Assembly (NCBI GenBank): GCA_014529385.2
Contig: CM043958.1
Location: forward strand, 79,789,025-79,853,024
From: Adiantum capillus-veneris
Taxonomy: Eukaryota > Streptophyta > Polypodiopsida > Polypodiales > Pteridaceae
DNA: 64,000 nt
Direction: 5' to 3'
The stretch's first letter is position 1. Each line of letters starts with the position of its first letter. Under the pieces are notes generated by a model. The model was given only the letters and a program-made list of their open reading frames with translations, ran no database searches and was not told the origin of the DNA. The translations under genes were made by a program, and so were the position numbers. Below, piece after piece: positions 21,441 to 34,379 of the stretch.

Positions 21441-23504
21441 GACATATAATAGGGCAGGTAAGATAACCCACACAAAAAAACGCTTATCATGAAAGACGAG
21501 CATGCTTAACATAAGGTGCTAAAAGTGCGATGATTATGTAACACTTCTCTTGCTCCCCTAAGTCGCGCACACAGCATCGCCAAGCCCCAACCCCACGGCC
21601 CACTATTTCAGCGAGCTCCGAGGCTGCACCGACAGCGTAACGCCTTGACACAGATTCAATTCGTGCTGCTACTCACCCTCCACTCCACGTAGTACATGAA
21701 AGCAGCTCGCCACAACCAATGAGGTCTCAGATCACACCCACACTTCATCCCATTGCATCCTCAGAGCCCCACAAAAACCATCACAGCCTCAGAGACCCAT
21801 TACTAGAGAGACTCTCTTTCTTCAAACCCATGATCGTCGACTTTCAAATTTCCATTATGTGGAATCTCTAGAGATTCCTTCACACGGCTACCTTGTTCTT
21901 CAATTGCAAGCAAAAGGACACAAGCCATCCACTGCTAACCATGCCAAGAGGAGGACTCCACACTTTGCACTCTTGTTTGAATGTGTAGATCTTGAAGATG
22001 TTGCTCTTGACACGAAGCTCCCTTGCCTCCTTGCCTCACGTGCACAAGTTGCCCTCGTCATGTCCCAACTAGCTCCTTTCTCTACCATGCTCACACTGTT
22101 CACTCCATGTCAACCACCTGGCAACTCCTCCTCTTCTATACTTTATATAATTGAGCTTAAAATTTTCAAGGAGAGAGGGCATCCATGTGTCACTCTCTCC
22201 TTCATTTTAAGAACCTTAGAAACATTTGGTTTGAAATGTAAAAGTGAAGGGTAAATAGCAAGTACTTTGATGATAGAAAACGAAAAGATTTAGTTATGAC
22301 TTCTCGGCTCTTTCAAAAAGTCACAATACTTAGTACTATATCTATATTTATATTATTTAAACTCTTTAGCAAGGCCATGGAGTTTCACTCCAACCTTCAA
22401 TTTTCAAAGGTGATTACTTTTGTTTTTGTAAAGGGTGGCTCTACTTCACAGTTTGAAGTCCGTAAAGAACAGCGAGAACTATATGGCATGGACATGGTTA
22501 AATGGGATCAAGGGTGGAGGCGACATATCATAACACACATGCATTGTAGACAATGCGATCGGCACCCAAATTTACAAATCAATCTACATTTACAATGTAA
22601 TGCATAGAAGTACCACGATCTTCAGTGAAAGCATGTGAACGTGGTGGTAAGAGCCCATGCTTTGAATAGGGTAGGTCGTGGCTTTATGTGCAAGGTGCAA
22701 AACAATCTTGACTAGATCAAATTTACTTGCTGTTCCGAATTTATCTTTTCGCCTTGAATGTACTTGACTATCCAAATTCGACGGTCTGAATGACCCCCAA
22801 TATTGATCCCATTGAGATATGCCCGGGCTAGATTGTGCGAAGCATAAAAAACTCCCTTTTTTTTTCTAGCCTTGAAATTTATACTTGAGCTTCAAAAAAT
22901 GTAGAACTTTCAAAGATTTCACACATTATATAATGTTGAGCTAAAATCTAACACTTGCTCCTTTCATGTATAATTTTCCTTCTAGCCCCAAGAATGTGCA
23001 CATTCCATGTTGTAGCTTTACACAAAGTCAAATGATCTTGGAGTTGATTGGTGCTACCTACACTTTATGTGGGACAACATGAGCGTGCACACACAAACAC
23101 ACACACACACACACACACAAAGAGAGAGAGAGAGGGTTCTCGAGTAGGGCCCACCAAAAATTATTATTTCTAATCGAAGAAATCTTAAAATTAAAAATTG
23201 CACAATAAAACAGGCTTTTGAATTTTAGGTTGAAATTTGAAGAATTGATAGTATTGACACTAAAACTTGCAAAATTTTGTCAATTTTCTTCATTAGCAAG
23301 CTTAAAATCTAGCAAAAAATTTGCGATTTTAGTGGCAAAAATACACTAAACCGGGCCTATTGCAAACATTGGGAATCTCAAATAGCCCCAAAATAGAAGG
23401 GCATGATATATGTAGAAAAGTTGAATACCCAGTACATCCACGATCACTCTCTCACCACCCTAAGCACACCTATTGAAAATTTTCTTCACCCTTGCATGGG
23501 ACAC
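21441..23504. other. no gene recognised; AT-rich with a small microsatellite
   Basis: An open frame at 21859-22254 (131 codons) has no recognisable domain and an unremarkable context. A (CA)n(GA)n tract lies at about 23092-23134. The rest shows no coding signal. This is the likely point where the 5' end of C2 was lost. Confidence 0.45.
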
Positions 23505-23735
23505 TGGGCACACCTGTCGCACGTGTCAATGCAAGGGACTTGCCGATACACTGTGTGCGAGCCACAAATGGCTCCAAGCATGAAACTAGCCTAAACTAGT
23601 AAGCTCAAAGATGACGATGGTGTGTCACTCACCGCTCTACGCTTGCTGTCGTGGAGGATTCCTCGCCGCGAAGAAGAGGGAGATGCCGCTACCCCGCGCT
23701 CAACCGCCTCGCCGCTGTCGTGCCGCCATCGCAAT

Positions 23736-23806
<71 letters not shown>

Positions 23807-24117
23807 CATACACACACACACAAGGAGATCAAGAAAAAGAAGATGGAGATGGAGAAAGAGCACTCTTCAATTGCACAAATGAAAGAATGAGAGATTTTTA
23901 GGTTTAGGTGACTTTTATATGAACTCGCCCCATTCACACTTGGGCACCCATACTTAGCCGACTAACCCTTGAATATTCTTGTTAGAGTGCGCCTCTCATC
24001 GGCGATCACTCTACCCTTTTTCTATTGGACCAACAAGCCCAATCCCTGACTCTACTAAATAAATAATATGGTGTCTGTCGTAGGTGATAGAGTGTCCGTG
24101 AGCCGTGAGGGTTAACA
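23505..24117 (-). repeat. 3' LTR of G2
   Basis: On the plus strand it starts tgggcacacctgtcgcacg and ends gagggttaaca. It pairs with 30717-31366. It contains a (CT)n tract (23737-23803), a short CA tract (23811-23821) and, on the minus strand, tatataaaagt near 23911-23920. Confidence 0.88.
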
Positions 24118-24132
24118 TGCTCCCCTTCCCGA
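24118..24132 (-). other. polypurine tract of G2
   Basis: The minus strand reads gggaaggggagca directly before the 3' LTR, as expected for the plus-strand primer of a retroelement. Confidence 0.8.
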
Positions 24133-25744
24133 TGTAGATTCTGTCCTCGGAAGCTATTGAGTTGAAGCTCGTTCGTCGAGGTGGAAGAGAATTTGAGATG
24201 AATGTCCTTAGCCTTATTCAGTTACTGCAAAATCAAACAACATTGGCACAGTAATTGCATTCTCATATACAATTAAAAAGCATATGCAGTTGTAGTCAGA
24301 CAAATTGATTGGTAACAAAATTTTAAACCATTTGTCAGCAATAAACATTAAATTGTAATATAATCAAACACATAAACAGTTGTAAAGGTAAACAACTAAA
24401 CAAGTTCGGGGTTGCTAATTTAACGATCGAAAGGGACTAAAGGTCGACTATTAATACCATGGGTAAGCTTTTCAATTTTCTCTAGTCAATTAAGTTGTTT
24501 AATCACGAGAGCCAAGTATTTCATGTTCGAAGGCTGACTAGAGGCTATACCTAGAACACCTCGTAGTTAAGCTACGATGAAAGGAATTCTCATGAAATTA
24601 TCACCTGTTTTTTACTTTTCTTTGACCCCCCAAAGTCTTTTCACAGTGATTCAATTTTGATGTGCGTGCTTATTTTGTATGCCTTGGGTTTTTTGCTTTT
24701 CAAGAAAAAGTGCCCACACTTAGAACCTCTCCCCTTCCTTGTGTAGATCATACCTTGTGGAATGATGTCGTTACCTTTTAAAACCAATTATTCCAAGCTG
24801 TTATGGATGAAGACTTTGACCAATAATTTTTAACCGCACTATGCGTTTCATTTAGTTGCAAAGGTGGTAAGGTACTCTCTCATGATTTTATTTACAACGT
24901 TGTTGTAGGTGGTGAACTTACAACGGGAGGTGCAAACTCTTCCTTGTTTGTATGGATATGTACAATGGTAGGTGGAGGTTGTGTCAAAGCTTCGATTTTC
25001 GTATAGGAACTACATGAAGAGCAAGAAGCTTCATTTGACCTCCCTGTTCCTGAGCTAAGAATAGATTGGTTTTTCCTTGGAACCTAAACTAGCTCTCGAG
25101 CGGGTGTGTAGCATTCTGTGATTTTCTCATTTCCGCGATCTTCAATTTGTTTCGGAGCCACAAGATTGAGCTCACATGGGCCTGGTAACAAGTAAGAGCA
25201 CAATTTACGTTTTGGCACCCAGATTTGATCATTTCCTTCATAGTAGACTTGGGCTTCCAATAGTCGTTTAGGAATCCACTGCCACGTTTCCATACATTTT
25301 TTGGGACGAGTGGGACGTTTCTTACAAGGCTTCTATTTTTTAGCACTAGATATTGTCGCTAAAGAAGCTTTAGGGACCCACTTGTATGTTTTCTTTGTTA
25401 TATTAGGATGAGTCTTGTCAGAAGCTATATGCATTGCTTGTAGCATATTTAAGGGTACGAGCATTTCATCCCCCTCAGGTGTTCCTCAAGTCGTCCCCCT
25501 GTTTCCCCAAGTGTCTATGGTTGCTGCTAGGTGGACCCAATCCACATTGTCCAACTCAGTCATCCAGGTAGTACATCCATATAAGGAGAATCTTCCCCAA
25601 CATCAGTGTCCGCTTTACACGTGTAACAATACTGCATGGGGCCGAGTGAACTGTGGTGTCAGATCTATGATCAATTATAAACATGTTTCCTAGAGGATGT
25701 GCTCGACCAGTTACAAGATCCACTAGAATGACAGAATCTTGGAA
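24133..25744 (-). pseudogene. G2 3' region with W-x-P-K repeats, pol missing
   Basis: At 25084-25390 the minus strand encodes three spaced W-[VI]-P-K motifs: YKWVPKA, WQWIPKR and QIWVPKR, about 24-37 residues apart, with stops between. The same motif recurs in member B of family G at 63278-63975. The rest (24133-25083) shows no reverse transcriptase, RNase H or integrase motif in any minus frame that I read. The function of the repeat is unknown; it may be a Gag-Pol interaction or nucleic-acid-binding linker. Confidence 0.55.
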
Positions 25745-26767
25745 CTACAAGTAGACATGGTTTTTAGACCAGTCATCCACCATTTTTGCTTCCCTCATGA
25801 AAGGACGTCCTAAGATTATCTCCGATGCCATAGTGTGTTTGGAGAAATCCATAACAATGAAGGTAGCTCTTATTTTATGTCCAAAGACCTTGATCTTGAG
25901 ATCTTCTAGCATCCCAATAGGTTTAACAATAGACCCATTGGCCATCTTCACTACTATGGTTGTGGTCGCAAGGTGAGGTCTTCCCATAGTTTCCCAGCAA
26001 TTTTTAGTCATAATGCTAACCCCAGGACCACCATCAAGGATTCCCTTCACAATCAATCCCTTAGTAGTGATTGGTATGGTCGCATTAGATTCATCACCCT
26101 CAAAGTATTGTCCCAACTTGTTAACATGTATTTCTATAACAAGGCTCTCATCTAGGTTGGGTTGTGGATCTAAGTGTTCCTCCTCTATTGGCATCTCCCT
26201 AGCTCCATCCATCTGTGAAAATTGTGGTATCCCAAACTTCAGTTCTCCATTGAGGAAGGCTTGAAGAGCTGAGACTAGCTCAGGGTCTGTATATAGTTTG
26301 GACATGATGTTGATTCTAACTTCTAAAGACATGAAATCCATCAATTTGGCAATGTTTAACGGCACCTTTTGGGCTTCAGCCTCTTGACGTGGGGAAGATG
26401 GGATCTCCATTTTTCGAGGATCAGGTAGTCCCTCTGTAAACATTTTTTCCATCAAGAAGTGAGTACGTCCACTTTCCCATGACTTTAAGTCACTTTCTTC
26501 TTGGATTACACTAGGTATGGCTAAGGGTCTATGGACTTGGTGAGGTTGTTCTTGCGTAGGGAACACGGTGTCTATAATTTGGATATGCCTAGGTGCTGGT
26601 TCTAGATCCCTTTGGGTATCTTCTACCAAACTCCTTAATTGCTTGACTCGCTCGATCTTCTCTGTAGGGTTTGTGTAAGTTCCTATCTTCTTCTTGGATC
26701 CTGGCCATTGTGACTCATGAAGATCTTCCTTGTTGGTTTCTATCTTAGTGGTCCTTTTGGTCTCCAT
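25745..26767 (-). pseudogene. pol: G2 linker and retropepsin, altered active site
   Basis: This is an uninterrupted frame of 340 codons. The first half is charged (KKIGTYTNPTEKIERVKQL) and unrecognised. The second half is an aspartic protease: NKLGQYFEGDESNATI (compare NKVGEYYEGEDGNTTL in member B), then GILDGGPGVSIMTKNCW where the catalytic triad should be D-S/T-G, then EIILGRPFMREAKMVDDW. The frame is open, but the active site reads D-G-G-P, so activity is doubtful. Retropepsin works as a dimer to process Gag. Confidence 0.75.
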
Positions 26768-26770
26768 GGT

Positions 26771-27406
26771 TTAACCTGAATCAGAATCCTCTTCAGCATA
26801 GTTCAAATATAAGGGGTCGTCACCAGTCCCTATGTTGGTCTTTGAACTGGGGTCTGACTTCGCTGCTTTTTGCGATCTCTTCCTTCGTTTTTTCTTATTT
26901 TTTTGAGATTGGGCAATTGATGCCATGTCTCTTTCCTCAAGAATATAATTTTGTTTTTGGAGATCGATCATGTGAGTATGTTTACTAGTACCACAGGTGT
27001 ACTTTGTGATGGCTCCTTGGTAACCTCAATCAAGTTTAATGGCGTGATCTTCGGTGCATTTGGATTATTTGGACATTGGGAAATCAAATGACCTATGCCA
27101 CATCGATTACACATGAGTATCGGCATTGTAGATGTGCTCGCTTGATTGGCTTGCATTAGTGTGGCGTTCTTTTGTAGCCTAATAGGACACTCGGCCACAT
27201 GATGTGGACCTCCACCACTCATAGCATTGAAGAGATGGTCTCTTAACAGTGTAATTGAAATTTTTCTCTCTTGGAGCAAGAGCAGCTACTTGATAGACAA
27301 GTTTGACTTGTCCCCAATAGTCCTCCATGTAGTATTGTGGACTTTCTTCAAGCACATCCATCCCATAGGCAATATTAGGATCTATATCTTCCTCACAGCC
27401 TTCCAA
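26771..27406 (-). pseudogene. gag: G2 nucleocapsid knuckles
   Basis: One knuckle reads CNRCGIGHLISQC (about 27070-27115) with one residue too few between the second Cys and His. A second, upstream, is split by a frameshift at about 27210-27230 (SGGGPHHVAEC in one frame, QCYEWW in another). A Lys/Arg-rich patch (KNKKKRRKRSQKAAK) follows at about 26880-26910. RNA-binding role expected; both knuckles are damaged. Confidence 0.65.
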
Positions 27407-29952
27407 ACAAGCAAAGATGACTCACAACCCACTTGATTCAAAGAATTTTTACTCGGATGTGGTGGTTGTGGTCCTAGCACTGGAGGTGGTAAGGGTGTTG
27501 TTTGAACAACATTTTGGGCCCTAGCGACCATGTGTTGTGCTGTTTGTTTAAGAGGTGGGGTCGGCATCAATGCAGGCACTCAAGGTGTGTCTGTCCATGC
27601 TAAGGTTGGTCTATTTTCCATCGCACGCTTAAATACTATGAAATCATAAGCTTGATGACCATGGATATATATGATTGTTTTGCGGAGCACGATTGTCTCT
27701 AAGACTCTCTTGAATAGCCTTGATGAGGTCTGCTAAAGTCATATCAGATATCTTTGTCTCCTTAGCAATAGGCTTTAGGGTCATTGGCTAAAGCCCTGAT
27801 GCTTGCGAGCTAATAGATTTAGGCTCAACAGACACTCTTTCTCCTTGAATCATTAAATTATCCTCCAATTGGATCCAATTGGTGGTGACTGCTTCCCAAG
27901 TGGTGATACATCTAACGACTAGGCCATTGTAGATATCCTCATGTCGTAATCCCCTAATGAATCTATCAAGCAATTGGTTATTGTTGAAGCGTTCATTTGG
28001 ATTACAACGAGAATTCAAATGCTTTAAGCGACTAATAAAGTCTCTCCCCGACTCTCCTTCCTCTCGTTGGGCTTTCTGGAGCTGAGAGGCTACACCCCAA
28101 AGTAATCCCTCTCGTATGTATTCTTTCAAGAACAATCTCCTAAGAGTAGGGTAAATTGTTTTTTATTCCACCCTTAGTGTTCTATACCAATCCCCTGTCT
28201 TCCCATTTAGGTTAGGCTTAAAACATTACTCTTATGCAGGTAATTGTGTTCTCCTAGAGAATCACATATCTGTTCAAACACTTGGATATGCTTTCTCACA
28301 TCCCCGTCTCACTAAATTTTTTGTGAGCTTGGCTATTTGTACTGCCTTACTTCTAGGCCCTCTATCAGGCGTGTTACACATATTCTCAGCAATAGATTGA
28401 CCAATAGCTTGAGAAAATGTTGCCAAGTCACCTAAGTGAGCAGCACCGTGGGTGAAGGTGCTCCAGAGACTACATGTGGAGTAGGTATTGGCATTGGGAT
28501 TGGCACATACGAAGCCCTTGGGTTCCACGTTGGGTATGATGTTGTGCCATGTGGTGGCCCAAAGTTCATATGTGTGGCCCTAGGCATAGCAGACGTCGGA
28601 TGTGACATGCTAATGCTAGCCAGTATAGTCCCATGGAAATAAGAACTTGGTTTTGTGGATGTGGAGCATAGGTTTTTGAAACAATGGGAGGGGTAGGGAC
28701 TACATGAGTACGAGGACCCATGGGTGTATACGATTGGTACACACTTGTAGGTATTGTTGCAGGCATTGAGCTACCATATAGTGGTGCTTTACTAACAAAT
28801 GAGATCCATGGCGTGTTTATTGGCATGGCAGCCGTGGTATCATCAAGGGAAAGATGAGCTAGACTTGAAAAGGTAAAGATATCACTTGTCGGCTCAGATT
28901 GCACTAAGACCCCTGGCGAAACAACATATGGAGGATCCATCGGACTTACCGAGGGAGTCTCCATTTGTGATAAGGTCAGTTTAGACTTTCCTGTATCCAA
29001 GAATCTCATGAGACCCGTTGAAGGCATGTTGATCCCCTTGTTCTGTCTCTCTAACTCAATGACCCTATAGATGACCTCACAAACTCTTTGTTGTCGATCC
29101 TCCACACTAGTAGCACCCATTGTGGATTGTAGGACATCTAACCAACCCACGTGATAGGTGTGACCTGTGTATAGGTCGGTTAGAGTTTCCGTTTGTAGTT
29201 CATACTCCCATTTCTCATTTAAGAATGCTCCATCTAGGATTGAGGTGTTAGGGTGTCCTTTGAGCTAGATGCAATGTTGCTTTCTAGGGGTTGGTTCTTA
29301 GCGGTTGCTAAGTCAGGAGCACTCGATTGCTCTCCTAGCAAGGATATTGACATAGGGGCTTTTGCTTTTAACTCTCTTCGTTGCTCCGCCTTGTGTAAGC
29401 TCTTGATTTCCTTTTCCCTATCCGCAATGATATATCATTCAACCTCTTGCACTTCGGCAAGGCTTCTACCATTGGGTAATATGACCTCGGAGGGAAATAG
29501 CTCTGAAGAGTCAGGGGGTGCAGTGAATGAAGTATTCACGTGCACACTCTCTAAGGGCATAGGGTCTACGTTGGTCATGAATGGTGAATTTACTTTCCCA
29601 CCCCCCTCATTTACATCATAGCTCCATGTTCAAAGCGAGTGGCTCTACTAAAGGTTTCCTTCAAGTGACTAAGCACGCTCGGCCCGGACTGTGGATCCAT
29701 GGCATGCATGTCTTGGATTCACCTATCTAGATTAGGCATTGAAAAACCCTCCATGAAGTCGTAGTCAGAGGAAGAGTCACTAGCCTCTATGTTTGGGTCT
29801 AGGTTTGTACTACCTTGGATCCCTGTCAAGGGCCCGAAACCTAAGGTAGGTGGATAATGAGAACTCGCGTAAGTCAAAATTCTCTCTAGTTTCTCTGTCT
29901 CTAGCCCACGACTAGAGCGCAGATGCATGTGCCTTTGGCACCCTACAAGCAT
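27382..29952 (-). pseudogene. gag: G2 Gag, broken
   Basis: It starts near 29952 (MLVGCQRHMHLRSSRGLE); the internal MHLRSSRG matches the start of member A Gag. It then passes through Pro/Ser/Thr-rich frames (28566-29150) and reaches a Retrotrans_gag-like core at 27788-28135: FLKEYIREGLLWGVASQLQ, ESGRDFISRLKHL and LLDRFIRGLRHEDIY. Several shifts and stops lie between 28140 and 28560 and between 29150 and 29719. Gag would form the particle. The coverage of the whole Gag order suggests a formerly complete gene. Confidence 0.75.
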
Positions 29953-30690
29953 CGGCGAAATAACCTCGAAGGTTAACCGCTTACTTTTTTAGGCGTCCGT
30001 TTTCACTTGTTTTTTGATGTTTTTAATGTTTTTTAATGATTGTTTTTTTTATTAAAGTGTGTGATAGCTCGAAACAAGCGTGTCACTTAGAGGGTTGCAA
30101 TGTGCTTTACCGCACAACGTTCGGTCACCTGAAGCTCCGTTGGTCCTCAAAAAGGTCGATTTTTAGCTACGTGTGAGGCTAAAATACGTAATTTTAAAGG
30201 GCGACTGAGGCCTGAGCCTGAGCGTGAGCTTGGGCTTGGGTCAGGGCTTGGGTCTGGGGGATATTTCCAAACCCGGTTCTACATTTAAATTTTATATTTT
30301 TTTATTTTTTATTTTTTTGGGATAAGGTCGCCGCGGTCGCGATGTGCGCGTGAGCACACACACACCTAACCTACCTACTTACCACTAATACAGCTATTGT
30401 TACACACTAACACACTACTACAACAACTCACTAGCTAACAAAACTACTTACTGTACTTTACACAGAACTAACATTATGGATCTACAACCTTAATACTAAC
30501 ACCTTATCACAGAGAAAACACAGTACCTTATTAACAAAGAGAACACAGTACCTTTCAATTCCTTATTAACAAAAAATACACAGTAGCAAAACAAACTCCT
30601 TCTCAACACACACACCTTCCTTCTCTACCTTTCCTACAATTGAAATTGCACCACAAAGAAACACAGAGTGCCATTCAAGCTTAGTGTATG
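29953..30690 (-). other. G2 5' leader, no gene
   Basis: About 740 bp between primer site and gag. It is AT-rich with a block of short ac-rich repeats (tactaacacacta, aacaaagagaacacagtacc, about 30370-30600). Unlike the leaders of family G it contains no spaced palindrome that I can see. Confidence 0.6.
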
Positions 30691-30693
30691 GCA

Positions 30694-30711
30694 TTCCCCG
30701 ACAGCGGCGCC
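30694..30711 (-). other. primer binding site of G2
   Basis: The minus strand reads tggcgccgctgtcgggga a few bases after the LTR end. It resembles the Asp-tRNA-type primer sites of plant gypsy elements. Confidence 0.85.
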
Positions 30712-30716
30712 AAAAA

Positions 30717-31366
<650 letters not shown>

Positions 31367-31371
31367 GGCAC

Positions 31372-31486
<115 letters not shown>

Positions 31487-31649
31487 GCCCTAGAGGCATC
31501 CATGTGTCACTTAAAGGGTTACTTTACGTTTTCTTTTGAAGGCCATAAAGAAACTCAAGTCCTCAAATTTAATACTTTGATATCTATACTACTTCTTTAT
31601 TGAACTTGAGAAATCCTCAAGCACTGAAGCCTTCCACACATCAAAAAGT

Positions 31650-31650
<1 letters not shown>

Positions 31651-31733
<83 letters not shown>

Positions 31734-31742
31734 GCGCGCGCG
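31651..31742 (+). repeat. (CT)n(CA)n(CG)n compound microsatellite
   Basis: Three successive tracts: CT 31651-31693, CA 31694-31730, CG 31731-31742. The reverse complement has the (TG)n(AG)n polarity of its neighbours. Confidence 0.95.
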
Positions 31743-31934
31743 CACGTGGGTGAAGCACCACTTTTTTCAGGAATGTAGAACCTCACAGGCATCGGCAATT
31801 GGGACGACTGTCTCCACTATTCCCATGCCACTACTGGTTAGGGAGCATGAGGTTGGCAAATTGGCTTGGGAGAGAAGTTAGAACTATAGTGCCACAAGTC
31901 TAGGGCTCCTAGTCCCAACTTGGTGGCCACAACT

Positions 31935-32058
<124 letters not shown>

Positions 32059-33630
32059 CACTCGCATCCAATCTCCATGGTAACTTTGTTAGTTCCCTTT
32101 CAACACTTCTCCGCATGCGACGAGATTGACCTTGCAACTATGCTTTTGGGTCTTTCATTTCTTAGCTCCGTGCCACACAAGTGGTGTCATCGGTGGTTGC
32201 TCTTCTTGTGCCTTGCTAAGCTACGCGATGGACGTTAGGAGAAGAGGAGGTCCTTCCTACACACTCACAACATATCTTCCATTGGAATGGGTCAGGTCAA
32301 GGTTTTGAAAGATAGCAATATTGTGGGAATTATGTAGTTCGCAAGGAAAAATGAAACCAATTATGTTACCTTTCCAACCAAATAGACACATGTCTTGAAG
32401 TGGAAGCAAGATAGGCAAGTGTCTACATGTTACCGCGATAGAAAGATCAGGCCCTATTGGTATAGAAAGCCCTAAATGAAAAAACTCATGTAATGAACAA
32501 CGAGTTTATACTCTATTGGGATCTGAGGTGCCTTTTGAAGAATTTGGAATTGTTTACAAACTAAGGACTATGAGCTCAATATTTAAGTGAAAAACCAAGT
32601 TTGGTGCCTACACGTAGGTACTATCTCAAGAAAGGGGAAGATAACTCAAAGATAACATCTAAACCTCGTGTATGTATAAAAGGGAACTGCGTAAAAGGGA
32701 TAGGGGATTAGGTAAGGTAGGGAGCTAACCAAAAAGACACCTCATATGACACTATGTCAATATGTGAAAGAACAAGAAGGATGTCTCTATCAGTTATGAC
32801 AATATGTAAGGGGTCCATGTGAGGAATGGTGACATATTCAAGCCAATAGTGAGGCCAATCCATTTTGATGTAGGCATAAGAGGAAAAACATATGGCAAAG
32901 TAGGTTTGCGGTAGTTTAATTTATAATCAAAATGAACTAAATTGTAGCAAAGCGTGCATGTGCATGTGCATGTCCATATAGTCATAAAGATTGAGTACAA
33001 TTCATCAAATGGATGGTGGCAAAGACAAATTCACAAAGGAGAAATGGTGGCAAGCTGATAAAGTTTGTGTTTGTTGCTTATCAAAGCTACTATATTGAGA
33101 TTAAGATGTACATAGTGTGAGGAAGGCTTAGAATAGTCTTGGCATTGCGACAACATGCGTAAATCAGATAAGCTGGTGAGAATCTGGGATCTGGATGTTT
33201 CATACAGGATCATAGGTTGTGACTTATTGCGTGCCTAAAAAAGAGTAGAGCGTTAAACTCTACCATTGAGATATGAATCATATAAAACAATGTGCTATTC
33301 ACAGATATTGACAATATAGTAAGAGCATGCAACCCTCTAAAAATACCCTTTTCTCTTGCACATCTTCTTTCTTTACTATTAAACAACATAGTTGACAAGT
33401 TTCATAGTGGTTCTAATAAAAATAGGGAGACATGTTTTTCTTTTTTTGCATTGCCCATTTCATTGAAACTAATTCAACGGTGTAAAGTGAGAGCATAGAG
33501 AAATAGCATGCATTAGCCCCTTGGCATTGACATGATACACACCATCAAAAGCTTACTTGGATACCAAAACATGACCCCTTTATCACCAATGTGGTGACCG
33601 TCCATGCCAAGCAAGGTACTCACTGCAACA
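32059..33630. other. no gene recognised
   Basis: No convincing reading frame or domain on either strand. The segment is AT-rich with small hairpins, for example gtagag/ctctac near 33245-33265. Confidence 0.5.
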
Positions 33631-33693
<63 letters not shown>

Positions 33694-33703
33694 GTGCGTG
33701 TGC

Positions 33704-33757
<54 letters not shown>

Positions 33758-33758
33758 G
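33631..33758 (+). repeat. (TG)n(AG)n compound microsatellite
   Basis: A TG tract with a few CG interruptions (gcgtgtgcgtgtgcgcg) followed by AG. It ends about 40 bp before the LTR-like repeat of element ET. Confidence 0.95.
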
Positions 33759-34379
33759 TTGTTATTCTCTCTCTCAAAGAGATTTAAACTAATTCACGTG
33801 CAAGCATGTAGGAAAAAACCAAAAAAGTGTCTGGTTGAGAGTGAGTTTACTAAAAAGGAAAATCTACCCAAATAAGGGCCCCCTCTTTTGCAAATTTGGG
33901 CAACAACTGCTTGGCGTTTTTGGAAAGAATAGAGAAGGTCTTGTACACATATTTCTTGAATCAAGCTCCTACCTTTTCTTCTTAAGTTATCGATTCCCCG
34001 AACCCCCTTCTCCTCTCTATTGTTTTCTATCTTGGTGTCAGTGCCAGTATATGTGCATTTCCCAGTTTTTGTGGTGCAAAGATGCAGCAAGAGAGAAGTG
34101 TTGTGTAGTGGAGGTGTGTGCAATTGAAGCATTATGAGTATTGTATGGGCTTTGATTCTAATTTCTCTGAGGTGTGTGTACCTTGCTATTGTATAGTGGA
34201 AGGCCATTATTCTGCAAATTGTGTAGTTCTAAAGTTGTTTTTGAGAAGAGTGTGTTGTTGTGAGTACCCTAGGCTATAGAGTGGATATTTGTGTGTGTTT
34301 TTGAGTGTGATCCCATTCTCCCTTTCCTTATTTTGGTGCCCCCACTAAGGAGTATTTAATTATGCCTGATTAAAGGTGG

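Noticed and set aside
21859-22254. 131-codon open frame as a host gene
   Set aside because: No domain, no splice or promoter context that I can support; composition is like its surroundings.
23590-23940. Open frames on both strands made of Ser-Leu or Arg-Glu dipeptides (also at 7186, 30823-31210, 31255-32137, 33583-33792)
   Set aside because: They are translations of dinucleotide microsatellites, not genes.
33236-33290. tRNA-like D-arm (minus ctcaatggtagag)
   Set aside because: No acceptor pairing, anticodon arm or T arm can be formed; only a gtagag/ctctac stem exists.
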